In this document: piece after piece, positions 32,425 to 41,094 of the stretch | Layout: each line of letters starts with the position of its first letter | How positions within the stretch are numbered: position 1 is the stretch's first letter | The notes under the pieces: generated by a model | The model's database searches: none | Told to the model about the DNA's origin: nothing | What the model saw: the letters and a program-made list of their open reading frames with translations, nothing else | Translations under genes and position numbers: made by a program | Assembly: GCF_026341035.1 (NCBI RefSeq) | Contig: NZ_JAPEOQ010000001.1 | Coordinates: forward strand, 5,766,001 to 5,830,000 | Direction: 5' to 3' | Length of the DNA stretch: 64,000 nt | Source of the DNA: Streptomyces sp. NBC_01016 | GTDB taxonomy: Bacteria > Actinomycetota > Actinomycetes > Streptomycetales > Streptomycetaceae

Positions 32425-33399
32425 TCAGGCCGGCTTGAGGACCTGCCGGTAGAAGCGCAGCCAGTTGCCGCCCATGATCTTGGCGACCTCGTCCTCGTCG
32501 AACCCGGCGTGCTCCGACAGGCATTGGGCCAGCGCCGGGAAGTCGGCGGTGGACTCCATCCACGTGATCGGCGGAGCCTTGGTCTGGGTGCCGGAGAGGG
32601 AGGCGCCGCGCTGCTCGGTGCGGGTCCAGCGGCCCTTGCGCATCCACTGGAGTTCCGGTTCGCCGCTCTTGCGGCTCAGGTCGGTGCCGATACCGACGTG
32701 GTCGATGCCGATCAGGTCGACGGTGCGGCGCACCATGTCGCACCACTCCTCGCGGCTGCCCGCCCACGGCCCGCTGATGTTGCGGTACGTGGCGAGGCCG
32801 AGCATGCCGCCGCCGGCCGCGAGCGCCTTGAGCAGCTCGTCGCCCTTGTTGCGCGGGTGGTCGTAGAGGGAGCGAGGGTTGGCGTGCGTGACGGCGACCG
32901 GCCGCTCTGAGACCCTGATGGCGTCGAGCCCGGTGCGCTCGCCGACGTGGGAGAGGTCCACGACCATGCCCAGCCGGTTCATCTCCTGGACGACCTCGCG
33001 CCCGAACCGGGACAGGCCGCTGTCCTCGGGCTCGTAGCAGGAACCGCCGATGGCGTTCTGGTTGTTGTACGTGAGCTGCATGACCCGCAGGCCCATGTCG
33101 TGGAACAGTTCCAGGAAGCGGATGCGGTCCTCGATCGGCGAGGAGTTCTGGGTGCCGAGGAGGATGGCGGTACGGCCGTCGCGGTGGGCCTGCTCGATGT
33201 CGTCGGCGGTGCGGGCGATGCGGATCAGGTCGGTGTTCTCGCGCTCCAGGTCGCGCCAGCGGCCGATCTCGTCCATCGTTTCCGTGGCGTTCTCCCAGAA
33301 CGCCAACGTGGGTGTCACGCAGGCGAGTTGACCCGCGCGGAGCTCCTGGAAGACCTCGCGGTCGTAGAGGCTGCATTCGAGGCCGTCGATGTAGAGCAC
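32425..33399 (-). CDS. M19 membrane-dipeptidase-like protein with altered metal site
   Basis: 324 residues. The central part is clearly M19: MQLTYNNQNAIGGSCYEPE, GLSRFGREVVQEMNRLGMVV, DLSHVGERT, AVTHANPRSLYDHPRNKGDE and IDHVGIGTDLS. The usual N-terminal metal motif (DGHxD) is replaced by YIDGLECSLYDRE, and the late DFDG motif by GTDLSR. So it is a divergent subgroup that may not be a dinuclear-zinc dipeptidase. It starts 4 nt downstream of the DUF3726-like gene and belongs to the same transcript as the two unknown genes upstream. Confidence 0.82.
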   Translation of the reverse strand: MLYIDGLECSLYDREVFQELRAGQLACVTPTLAFWENATETMDEIGRWRDLERENTDLIRIARTADDIEQAHRDGRTAILLGTQNSSPIEDRIRFLELFHDMGLRVMQLTYNNQNAIGGSCYEPEDSGLSRFGREVVQEMNRLGMVVDLSHVGERTGLDAIRVSERPVAVTHANPRSLYDHPRNKGDELLKALAAGGGMLGLATYRNISGPWAGSREEWCDMVRRTVDLIGIDHVGIGTDLSRKSGEPELQWMRKGRWTRTEQRGASLSGTQTKAPPITWMESTADFPALAQCLSEHAGFDEDEVAKIMGGNWLRFYRQVLKPA

Positions 33400-33403
33400 G
33401 CCG

Positions 33404-34135
33404 TCACCTTCCGTCGCTGAGTATGGGGTCCTGCGCCTGGGTTTGTGCCTGGCCCGCCGGCTTGGCGGCCCAGTCCTCGCCGACCTCGCCGACGATCCGG
33501 CCGCTCTCGTCGAACACCGAACGTCCGGTGTGCTGCCGCGACAGGTCCGAGTCCGGGGTCAGGGCCTCGTTGCCGAGGTGGAACAGGCTCCACCACAGGT
33601 CGGCGGACACGTCGAGGCCGTGGCGCAGCACGTGGTCCAAGGGGAACTCCGGGGCGGGCGCCGGGTCCTGGATCGGGGCGCAGTCCAGCACCAGGCCGCC
33701 ACCGCTGACCGCGAGTGCCACACCGAACTCGGCCGCCTGCACAGGCAGTACGTCGAGCAGCTCCGGTCGCGCGACATCCGTCACGGTGACGCGTGCCTTC
33801 ACATGGCGGTGGGTCAGCGCCACGGCCAGGTCGAGGAGGTCGGGCGCGGCGACCAGCGCGTGGCGGCCGCGGGCGTCGACGACGGTGTCGGGGCCGTCCG
33901 TGCGCCGGTGGCTCCGCAGCGCGGCGGTCGCACGGAGGGCGTCCGCGTCGTCGTACAGCCGGCGCAGCGCGTCGAGGCCGAGGGCCTGCGCGACGACGGT
34001 CGTGTCGCGGGCGGCGGGCACCGCGCCGCGCGGCACACCGAGTGTGCGCAGCGCGCGGCCGGTCACCAGACGGCACTCGCGCAGCGAGACATTGACCGAC
34101 GAAGTGGGCTTACGGGTAAGGGGAGTTGAGGTCAC
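33404..34135 (-). CDS. DUF3726-like protein, function unknown
   Basis: 243 residues. The opening SVNVSLRECRLVTGRALRTL resembles the VSLNE-start of DUF3726 proteins, which sit beside M19-like genes in proteobacteria. The middle is alpha/beta, with GGGLVLDCAPIQDP and SADLWWSLFHLGNEALTPDS; the C-terminus has a possible ligand loop. No catalytic residues can be named. It lies 2 nt after the 564-residue protein and 4 nt before the dipeptidase-like gene, so the three are co-expressed. The DUF match is tentative. Confidence 0.6.
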   Translation of the reverse strand: MTSTPLTRKPTSSVNVSLRECRLVTGRALRTLGVPRGAVPAARDTTVVAQALGLDALRRLYDDADALRATAALRSHRRTDGPDTVVDARGRHALVAAPDLLDLAVALTHRHVKARVTVTDVARPELLDVLPVQAAEFGVALAVSGGGLVLDCAPIQDPAPAPEFPLDHVLRHGLDVSADLWWSLFHLGNEALTPDSDLSRQHTGRSVFDESGRIVGEVGEDWAAKPAGQAQTQAQDPILSDGR

Positions 34136-34137
34136 GA

Positions 34138-35832
34138 TCAGTCACGCTCCTCGGGGCGGCGGGGGTAGATCCAGTCGAAGGCGCGCCCCTCGGCCAGATC
34201 CACGCGGGTCGGCGCACCGTGGAAGAGAAGGCCGAGCACGCTGCGGCCGAAGGCGTCCACGGTCTTGTCCAGGCCGTGGAACGCGGCGTTCATCAACCGC
34301 ACGACGTGCACCGGGACGAAGTCCTTCGCCAGCATGTTCATGTGCGGCGAGTGGTGATGACGGCCCGCAAGTCCCTGTGCCCGGGTCACCGTCCAGCGCT
34401 CCTCGGGATGTTCGGCGAGGAATTCGCCGACGAGCGTGTCACCGGGCACCGCGTCGAGGGCGGCGGCGAGCCGCTGGATGTCACCGGGCAGATCCAGCGC
34501 CCACTCGAAGCCGCCGGGCACCTCCTCGACCGGGCCGCGGCGCGGCTCCTCGGCGTCCCGCGACTTGTACCAGCGGAAGTGCCGCTGGTCCGGGTCGTCC
34601 AGGTCGTGGGCGAGGGCCCAGGCGTACTCGCGGGTGAGCAGGTCCCGCAGTTCCGTGACGGTCTCCTGCGGACGGTGGCGCAGCGTCTCGTCCGCGGGCT
34701 GATGGCGCAGCAGGGCGTCGGTGTGCTCCGGGCGCAGTTCGAGCAGGACGGCGTCGAACACCTCCACGGCCTCCTGGCACACCAGGTCGTCCGGAAGCCC
34801 GCCGAGCAGATCACCGAAGACGGCGTCGGGCCCTGCGCCCGCCAGCCGCTCGACGAGGACGCGCAGCCCGTCCGCCACCACGGACGAGGCCGTGAAGTCG
34901 TGGTACGTGAGCGGGTCCTGGTCGTGGAAGTCGACCGCGCGCGCCAGGAGTTCGGCGGCCCGGTCCGCCTCCGCCGAACCCGGCACCACCGGGATCCGGC
35001 GGGCCTCGGCGACCGCCGTGCGGCGCAGGGTGAGCCAGCGGTCGAGCAGCACCGGATGGTTGTTGGCGAAGAAGACGAGGCCGAGCGCGGAGCCGTTGCC
35101 CAGACCCAGGAAGCGGCGCAGTTCCGGGTCGAGTCGCGCGGCGCGCGGGTTGCGGCAGCGGGCCAGGTGCTCGACGAGGTCCACGGAGAACTCGCGCATC
35201 AGATACGCGGCGAGCATCTGCGCGTGGTACGGCAGACGCAGCGGATGGTCGGCCTCCAGGGCCCCGTAGGAGCGGGTGCCGAAGGTGCCGTTGCCGTCCA
35301 GGCCGGTGTTGCGCATCAGATAGCCGACCGGCCACAGCTCCGCGACGCGCGGCTGGCGGCCGGCCGCGAGGTGCTCGATGACATGGTCGAACAGGCGCAG
35401 GCTGCGGTTGGAGCGGCACCACACGAGACTGCCGGGCGTGGCCCGCCCCGCGTACAGCTTCGGCATCTCCTCGCGGGTGGCCCGCAGGTCCTCGTCGGTG
35501 GTCTCGCCCTCGACGAGCGCGCCCATCATGTCCCAGTCGGTGCCGATGATGCGTCCTGTACGCCCCTCGAGCTTGGGCTCGAAGGAGAACACCATGAAGT
35601 CGAAGACGGCACCGGGAGTGCGCACCCGGTACACCGCCTCGCCCCTGGCGCGCTCGTCGATGTCGAAGCGGACGAGGTCGACCGTCCACCGCTCCCGCGT
35701 CATCAGGTGCATGAGCGAGCGGCTGGCGCTGAGTCTGCTCGGGGCGAGGGTGGCGAGCCGTTCGGGGCGCATGAAGGCCGCGGCGGGTTCGGGGTGGTCC
35801 TCGGGGGGCCGGAGTTCGCTCCGGGTGGTCAT
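34138..35832 (-). CDS. 564-residue protein of unknown family
   Basis: Soluble, no signal peptide or membrane span. Conserved-looking stretches are SLMHLMTRERWTVDLVRFDI, VFDFMVFSFEPKLEGRTGRI, IGTDWDMMGALVEGE, WCRSNRSLRLFDHVIEHLA, FFANNHPVLLDRWL and HHHSPHMNMLAKDFVPVHVV. I do not recognise a fold or catalytic motif. First gene of the three-gene unit with the DUF3726-like and M19-like proteins; an IclR regulator lies just upstream on the same strand. It is unusually large for an undescribed catabolic protein. Confidence 0.75.
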   Translation of the reverse strand: MTTRSELRPPEDHPEPAAAFMRPERLATLAPSRLSASRSLMHLMTRERWTVDLVRFDIDERARGEAVYRVRTPGAVFDFMVFSFEPKLEGRTGRIIGTDWDMMGALVEGETTDEDLRATREEMPKLYAGRATPGSLVWCRSNRSLRLFDHVIEHLAAGRQPRVAELWPVGYLMRNTGLDGNGTFGTRSYGALEADHPLRLPYHAQMLAAYLMREFSVDLVEHLARCRNPRAARLDPELRRFLGLGNGSALGLVFFANNHPVLLDRWLTLRRTAVAEARRIPVVPGSAEADRAAELLARAVDFHDQDPLTYHDFTASSVVADGLRVLVERLAGAGPDAVFGDLLGGLPDDLVCQEAVEVFDAVLLELRPEHTDALLRHQPADETLRHRPQETVTELRDLLTREYAWALAHDLDDPDQRHFRWYKSRDAEEPRRGPVEEVPGGFEWALDLPGDIQRLAAALDAVPGDTLVGEFLAEHPEERWTVTRAQGLAGRHHHSPHMNMLAKDFVPVHVVRLMNAAFHGLDKTVDAFGRSVLGLLFHGAPTRVDLAEGRAFDWIYPRRPEERD

Positions 35833-35878
35833 GTGACTCCCTTCGGAGGGGATGACCGCGCGATGCGCGGTGGCTGGG

Positions 35879-36643
35879 TCAGGCCGTCCAGGACGTGTGG
35901 CCGTCGCCGAGGCCGGCGGTGAGCCGGGCGAGGTCGGTGGCGCCGTCCGTGAGCACGTCCTTGGCGGACAGCGGGTCGAAGCGGGTCGCGGGGCCGACCG
36001 CGCAGAGTGTCACGGTCGGCCGGCCGGTGCGGCCGACGAGCGGGAAGGCGATGGCGGCGAGGCCCTCGTCGGCGTACTCGGGGATCAGGGCGTAGCCCGC
36101 CTCCCGGATCTCGACGAGTTCCTCGTCGTCCGGGAGTGGGACGCCGCGTTCGCGCAGCGCCGCCAGGGTGGCGTCGTCGGCGTGGGCGATCAGCACCCGC
36201 CCCGTCGCGCCGCCCCGCAGCGACATCCGGCGGCCCAGCGCGAGCGTCACATGAGCGGCGGTGCCGGGCTCGGCGCGCTTGACCACGCGGGTCGCGTCGT
36301 CGTCGAGGACCGCGAGACACACCGACTGGCCGATGCGCTCGGCGAGGTCGGCGAGGACCCGGGAGACCCGCTCACCGAACCCGGCGTGCTGCAGCGCCGC
36401 GTTCCCCAAGTGGGCTGCCTTCACGGTGAGTTGGTAGGCGCCGTCGGGGAGCTGCTCCATCCAGCCGGCGGCCACGAGCGTGACCAGCTGGCGGTGCACC
36501 TCGGAGCGCGTGGCACCGACGGCTCGGGCCAGCTCCGCCACCCGCACGGGGTCGGTGGTCTCGCCCACCACGTCGAGGAGACGCAGCAGTTTGAGGGCGG
36601 AACTCATGGGCTTGGTCGTGTTGTTGGCTTCATTGGTCGTCAT
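35879..36643 (-). CDS. IclR-family transcriptional regulator
   Basis: 254 residues. Winged helix (residues about 12-70: ALKLLRLLDVVG, VAELARAVGATRSEVHRQLV), then the IclR effector domain (LADLAERIGQSVCLAVLDDD, MSLRGGATGRVLIAH, AGYALIPEYADEGLAAIAFP). It is upstream of, and codirectional with, the unknown three-gene cluster at 32425-35832, 46 bp apart, so it probably autoregulates and controls that cluster. The 5' side (36644-36700) is AT-rich for this genome, fitting a promoter. Confidence 0.92.
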   Translation of the reverse strand: MTTNEANNTTKPMSSALKLLRLLDVVGETTDPVRVAELARAVGATRSEVHRQLVTLVAAGWMEQLPDGAYQLTVKAAHLGNAALQHAGFGERVSRVLADLAERIGQSVCLAVLDDDATRVVKRAEPGTAAHVTLALGRRMSLRGGATGRVLIAHADDATLAALRERGVPLPDDEELVEIREAGYALIPEYADEGLAAIAFPLVGRTGRPTVTLCAVGPATRFDPLSAKDVLTDGATDLARLTAGLGDGHTSWTA

Positions 36644-36760
36644 AAAATGTAGGACACCATCCCGTATTTCGTGACGCCAATTATGAAGACCACGGCCAGA
36701 GTCGAGTCAAGAGGCTGGCAATGGCCAAATGTTCAGGGATGGTTGGTGCGTCGTCCCACG

Positions 36761-37987
36761 TCAACGCATGTGTGACAAGAACGCCTTCATGAACGCGTCG
36801 GTCGACTGGCTCACGCCGCTGCACGTCGCCGCCGCGGGGCCGCCAGGGCCGTCGGGGCACGCCCGGTCGCGGGTCGCCGACCACAGGGAGACCCAGGCCA
36901 TGCCCTTGGACTTGGCGAACGCGCCGAGTTCGGCGGCGTCGGAGAGCGTGAAGACCTCTTCGTCGATGTCGTTGACACCGATCATCGGGGTGAGGGCGAC
37001 ACGATTCCACACCGCGCGGTCCGAGCCGCCGACGATGTCCTTGAGCTGTGCGTGCGTGGCCTCGGCGGCATCGATGGCGTACTTGCCCATCCGGCCGCGC
37101 GGGTGCGGCGCGGGGGAGGAGCCGAAGTTCATGGCCATGGCATTGACGGAGCCGATGTCGACACCGTGCCCTTTGGCGTTGCGCAGCAGCGAGAGCCCGT
37201 CCGCGGTGATGCCACGCGGCAGCGCGGGCAGCGTGAACGACACGTCCAGGCCCGGGTGTTGGCGTTGCAGCGCGGCGACCACCCGATTGCGCCGGTCCAC
37301 GCTCGCGCGGTCGGTCAACGCGTCGCCCTCGATGTCGAAGTCGACCTTGGTGAGTTTGTAGTGGTCGATCACGTCCTCGTACGCGGAGGTGAGCCGTGAC
37401 ACCGACGTACAGGTGCGGGCGAGTTCGTTGCCGCTCTGCCCACCGAAGGAGACACGTACGTCGCCGCCCGCGGAGCGCAGTGCGCCGATCTTGGCGGCGA
37501 CCGGGTTGCCGTCGAGCGTCGACCTGCCCCACTGCGGGGTGCAGTCACCCTTGGGCTTCACAAAGGCCAAGGTGTAGGTCTTCACGCCCGTGCCGCGGGC
37601 GGCCCGGGTCAGGTCGAAGGTGGGGGAGAGGGAGGTGTCGACGTACGGGGCGAACGAGACGGGCTCGGGAGGGGCGCTGGAGTGTGTCGGCTTCGGCTTC
37701 GGCTTTGGGGTGTGCTTCTTCGGCGGGGAGTGGGAGGGCTTCGGTGACGGCGAGGTGCTCTTGCCGGGGCTCGGGGTCGGCGTCGAGCCGCCCGTGGCCA
37801 GCAGGACCCCGCCCACCGTGGCCGCGACCAGCACGGCGCCGCCGGCCACGAACGCACCGGTGCGGCGTCCGGCCCGGGCGGCCCGCGTGCGCTCCGTGCC
37901 GGCGGATGCGCGCGCGGACAGCCATGCGGCGGGCGAGGTGCGCGGCTTGCGCCGCTTTCCGGCGGGGCCTCGGGACGGGGGCGCCAT
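36761..37987 (-). CDS. GH18 chitinase-like protein, membrane-anchored or secreted
   Basis: 408 residues. A basic N-terminal tail, one hydrophobic segment (AFVAGGAVLVAATVGGVLLA, about 45-64), then a Pro/Ser/Lys linker (about 66-110) and a GH18 barrel. The catalytic motif is KVDFDIEGDAL, a variant of DxxDxDxE with glutamate as acid. VRVSFGGQSGNELA is the SxGG strand; AMAMNFGSSPAP and LTPMIGVND follow the family order. Probably anchored outside the membrane and acting on chitin or GlcNAc polymers. No DasR site seen nearby. Confidence 0.85.
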   Translation of the reverse strand: MAPPSRGPAGKRRKPRTSPAAWLSARASAGTERTRAARAGRRTGAFVAGGAVLVAATVGGVLLATGGSTPTPSPGKSTSPSPKPSHSPPKKHTPKPKPKPTHSSAPPEPVSFAPYVDTSLSPTFDLTRAARGTGVKTYTLAFVKPKGDCTPQWGRSTLDGNPVAAKIGALRSAGGDVRVSFGGQSGNELARTCTSVSRLTSAYEDVIDHYKLTKVDFDIEGDALTDRASVDRRNRVVAALQRQHPGLDVSFTLPALPRGITADGLSLLRNAKGHGVDIGSVNAMAMNFGSSPAPHPRGRMGKYAIDAAEATHAQLKDIVGGSDRAVWNRVALTPMIGVNDIDEEVFTLSDAAELGAFAKSKGMAWVSLWSATRDRACPDGPGGPAAATCSGVSQSTDAFMKAFLSHMR

Positions 37988-38415
37988 GCGGGTCCTTCAC
38001 GATCGGGTGCGGGGCACGGCGGCACATCGTAGGCGCTGTGTTCGACTTGTGCCTGCCCAGTGCGTGCCGGGCACAACTCGCCGCGTCCTAGTGTGAGTTA
38101 CCCGACTCGGTATGCGCGACGTGTCGGGTCACTTGGTGCGAATCGGCCCGTCTGTGTGCGGCACCGGCATGTCGGACGTTTCGATGCGTCAAGCGGTGGG
38201 GCGCCGTTCCTGTATCGGGCGGCAATATCCGTACAGCCTCACGGAAATGAGGAGGTTGGCGACGGTGGTCGATGCGCCGCCGATTCCGCCGCACTCCGCG
38301 AGCGAGGGATGTGTCACACGGGTAGAGGAGCCCTGTGTGTCAGCTCACAATAATGCGTTATTATTTCCCGGCTACTTGGGGGCGCGTAGGCGTTCGCCAA
38401 CGCCGGGGAGGGCTT
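37988..38415. other. 428-base intergenic region between the GH18 and TetR genes
   Basis: No convincing gene. Small open frames lack an RBS and coding bias. The left part must hold the GH18 promoter (leftward). The right end holds an AT-rich palindrome and the TetR promoter. The middle contains TGTGAGTTACCCGACTCGG near 38090, with no recognisable site. Confidence 0.5.
38350..38363. promoter_or_regulatory. AT-rich near-palindrome AATAATGCGTTATT, candidate TetR operator
   Basis: Six of seven base pairs match across the dyad. It is strikingly AT-rich against the surrounding GC-rich DNA and ends 52 bp before the likely TetR start. Position and symmetry suit autoregulation by the TetR product. Confidence 0.5.
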
Positions 38416-38994
38416 GTGGTCGACCGTGAGGACGTATTGCGGGCGGCGGCCCGCGTGCTGGCCGAGCGCGGCCTGGACGCCGCCCGGCTGCGGGATGTCG
38501 CCCGCGCCGCCGGAGTGTCCATCGGCGCGCTGCAGCACCACTTCGAGACACGTGACGAGCTGTTCCGTGAGGCCTTCGAGTGGTCCATCGAGCAGCTGAT
38601 CGCCCGCTGGCGGGCCTCGGCGGCGGACGAACCGGATCCATGGCGCCGCTTCGAGCTGCTCGTCCAAGCCCTCACCGGAGACCCAGAGTTGGAGCGCCGG
38701 TGCGCGACATGGACGGAGTTCTGTGCGAGCGCCGCCCGCCACCCCGGGCTGCGCGACGGCGTGCGGTCCGTGCACGAGGAGTGGCTCACGCTGCTCACCG
38801 GCATCGTCGAAGACGGCGTCATCCAAGGGGACTTCGTACCCGTGCTCCCCGTGGACACGGCGATCGCCTCCGTCGCGGCGCTGGTCGACGGCTGCGACAT
38901 GGCAGTGGCGGCAGGGGGTGGCATGACACCGGAACGGTATGCGGATCTGCTGCTCGGCACGGCCCGCGCGATGTTCGGCGTCCGGGCGCGATGA
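38416..38994 (+). CDS. TetR-family regulator
   Basis: 192 residues from GTG 38416 (GGGGAGGG just upstream); a GTG at 38335 is in frame but would place the AT-rich operator inside the gene. HTH: EDVLRAAARVLAERGLDAAR, then RAAGVSIGALQHHFETRDEL. The C-terminal part (RCATWTEFCASAARHPGLRD) resembles BetI/FabR-like members. It precedes the flavoenzyme gene at 39063 by 68 bp on the same strand and likely controls it. Confidence 0.88.
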   Translation: MVDREDVLRAAARVLAERGLDAARLRDVARAAGVSIGALQHHFETRDELFREAFEWSIEQLIARWRASAADEPDPWRRFELLVQALTGDPELERRCATWTEFCASAARHPGLRDGVRSVHEEWLTLLTGIVEDGVIQGDFVPVLPVDTAIASVAALVDGCDMAVAAGGGMTPERYADLLLGTARAMFGVRAR

Positions 38995-39062
38995 GTGTGT
39001 GAACAGGCCAGAAGTGCACGGTAGTTGAAGCGCGCCACGGCGCGCCGGGAGGGAGAAGCCGC

Positions 39063-41027
39063 ATGGAGCCGCAGTCGCCATCGCAGTCGCAGTTCCCACA
39101 TCTGTTCAGCCCGCTGCGGATCGGAGGCGTGCGGGTGAAGAACCGTGTCGTGTCGTCCGGGCACGACACCGTCCTGGTGCGCGACGGCAAGGTCACCGAC
39201 GAGCTCGTCGCCTACCACGCGGCGCGCGCCGAGGGTGGCGTCGGCCTGATCGTCGTCCAGGTCGGCGGCGTGCACGAGAGCGCGCACTACACCTCGCACG
39301 TCCTCATGGCCGACGACGATTCGTGCGTCGAGGGCTACGCCCGCCTCGCCGAGGCCGCGCACCGGCACGGCGCCGCCGTCTTCGGCCAGATCTTCCACCC
39401 GGGCCGCGAGATCCTGGAGTCCCCCGACGGCAGCGCCCCCGTCGCCTGGGCGCCCTCGGCCGTCCCCAGCGAACGCTTCCACGTGATGCCCCGCGCGATG
39501 ACCGGCGAGGAGATCACCAAGGTGATCGAGGGCTACGGAGAGGCGGCACGGAGGCTGCGCGCCGCGGGCCTCGACGGCGTCGAAGTCGTCGCGAGCCACG
39601 GCTACTTGCCCGCCCAGTTCCTCAACCCGCAGGTCAACCACCGCACCGACGGCTACGGCGGCAGCGCGGACGCCCGGCTGCGCTTTCTGCGCGAATCCCT
39701 CGCGGCCGCACGCCGACACGCCGCCGACGACTTCGTCATCGGCCTGCGCATCTCCGGCGACGAACTCGCCCACGACGGACTCACCCCGGACCTTGTGTGC
39801 GACGTCGCCGCCCGGCTCGACGCGGAAGGTCTCGTCGACTACGTGTCCGTGTGCGCAGGGAGCTCGGCCACCCTGTCGGCGGCCCAGCACATCGCACCGC
39901 CGATGGCCCACCCGGCCGGCTACACCGCGCCGATGGCCGCCCGCGTACGAGACGTGGTGAACGTGCCGGTCATGGTCGCCGGCCGCATCAACCAACCCCA
40001 AGAAGCGGACACCATCATCGCCAAGGGTCAGGCCGACGCCTGTGCCATGACCCGCGCCCTGATCTGCGACCCCCGCATGCCGGGCAAGGCCGAGCGCGGT
40101 GACACCGAAGCGATCCGCGCCTGCATCGGCTGCAACCAGGCCTGCATCGGCCACTTCCAGTCGGGCCACCCCATCTCCTGCATCCAACACCCGGAGACCG
40201 GACGCGAGTTGCGCTTCGGCACCCTGCCGCTGATCACACGACGCAAGCGCGTCGTGGTCGTCGGAGGCGGCCCGGCAGGACTGAAGGCGGCGGCGGTCGC
40301 GGCGGGCCGCGGACACGACGTGACCCTGTACGAGGCCGGACGACGCCCCGGCGGCCAGGTCCTGCTCGCCCAAGAGCTGCCCGGTCGGGCCGAGTTCGGG
40401 GGAGCGGCCACCAACCTGGAAGGCGAGGCACGGCGCGCCGGGGCCCGCATCGTCACCGACACCCGCGTCGACCACGCCCTGCTCGCCGACGCCGCGCCGG
40501 ACGCGGTGATCCTGGCCACCGGCGCGCAGCCGCTGCGCCCCGAACTGGAGCGCCTGGACGACCCGGTCGTCCTCGACGCCTGGCAGGTCATCCAGGGCGC
40601 CCGCACGCCGCGCGGCCGCGTCCTCGTCGCGGACTGGCGCGGCGACTGGGTCGGCCTGGGCGTCGCACTCCTCCTCGCCCAGCAGGGCCGCCGCGTGACC
40701 CTGGGCGTCACGGGCTTCGCCGCGGGCGAGCACCTGCAGCAGTACGTGCGCGCGGCCATGCTGACGGCTGCGGTGCGCGCGAAGATCGAGGTACTCCCCA
40801 ACGTCCGCCTCTACGGCGCCGACAACGACACGGCCTACCTCCAGCACACACTGACGGAGGAGCCCGTGATCCTCGACGACATCGCGGCCGTCGTCCTGGC
40901 CCAGGGCCACACACCCGTCACGGACCTCACGGACCACCCCGGCGCCGTATCGATCGGCGACTGCGTGAGCCCCCGGTCGGTGGAGGAGGCGGTCCTCGAG
41001 GGGCTGCGCGCGGGGGCCGCGGTGTGA
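39063..41027 (+). CDS. FMN/4Fe-4S/FAD oxidoreductase (2,4-dienoyl-CoA reductase / DgcA-like)
   Basis: 654 residues. Residues about 10-370 are an old-yellow-enzyme barrel (LFSPLRIGGVRVKNRVVSSG, GVEVVASHGYLPAQFLNPQV). Then CIGCNQACIGHFQSGHPISC (about 358-377) supplies four cysteines for a [4Fe-4S] cluster. Residues about 395-654 are an FAD/NAD(P) module (RVVVVGGGPAGLKAAAVAAG, VTLYEAGRRPGGQVLLA, ILATGAQPLRP, VSIGDCVSPRSVEEAV). This architecture is shared by dienoyl-CoA reductase, trimethylamine dehydrogenase and the dimethylglycine demethylase subunit DgcA. An N-demethylating role is plausible but not shown. Confidence 0.88.
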   Translation: MEPQSPSQSQFPHLFSPLRIGGVRVKNRVVSSGHDTVLVRDGKVTDELVAYHAARAEGGVGLIVVQVGGVHESAHYTSHVLMADDDSCVEGYARLAEAAHRHGAAVFGQIFHPGREILESPDGSAPVAWAPSAVPSERFHVMPRAMTGEEITKVIEGYGEAARRLRAAGLDGVEVVASHGYLPAQFLNPQVNHRTDGYGGSADARLRFLRESLAAARRHAADDFVIGLRISGDELAHDGLTPDLVCDVAARLDAEGLVDYVSVCAGSSATLSAAQHIAPPMAHPAGYTAPMAARVRDVVNVPVMVAGRINQPQEADTIIAKGQADACAMTRALICDPRMPGKAERGDTEAIRACIGCNQACIGHFQSGHPISCIQHPETGRELRFGTLPLITRRKRVVVVGGGPAGLKAAAVAAGRGHDVTLYEAGRRPGGQVLLAQELPGRAEFGGAATNLEGEARRAGARIVTDTRVDHALLADAAPDAVILATGAQPLRPELERLDDPVVLDAWQVIQGARTPRGRVLVADWRGDWVGLGVALLLAQQGRRVTLGVTGFAAGEHLQQYVRAAMLTAAVRAKIEVLPNVRLYGADNDTAYLQHTLTEEPVILDDIAAVVLAQGHTPVTDLTDHPGAVSIGDCVSPRSVEEAVLEGLRAGAAV

Positions 41028-41094
41028 AGGGGCGGCGCCCTGGTAGGACGTCGGCCGCCGGGTGACAGAGACGGCCCCGCCATCCGGCCCACCG

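Noticed and set aside
37988..38415. Possible small genes in the GH18-TetR gap
   Set aside because: Frames lack ribosome-binding sites and the third-position GC bias of real genes here.
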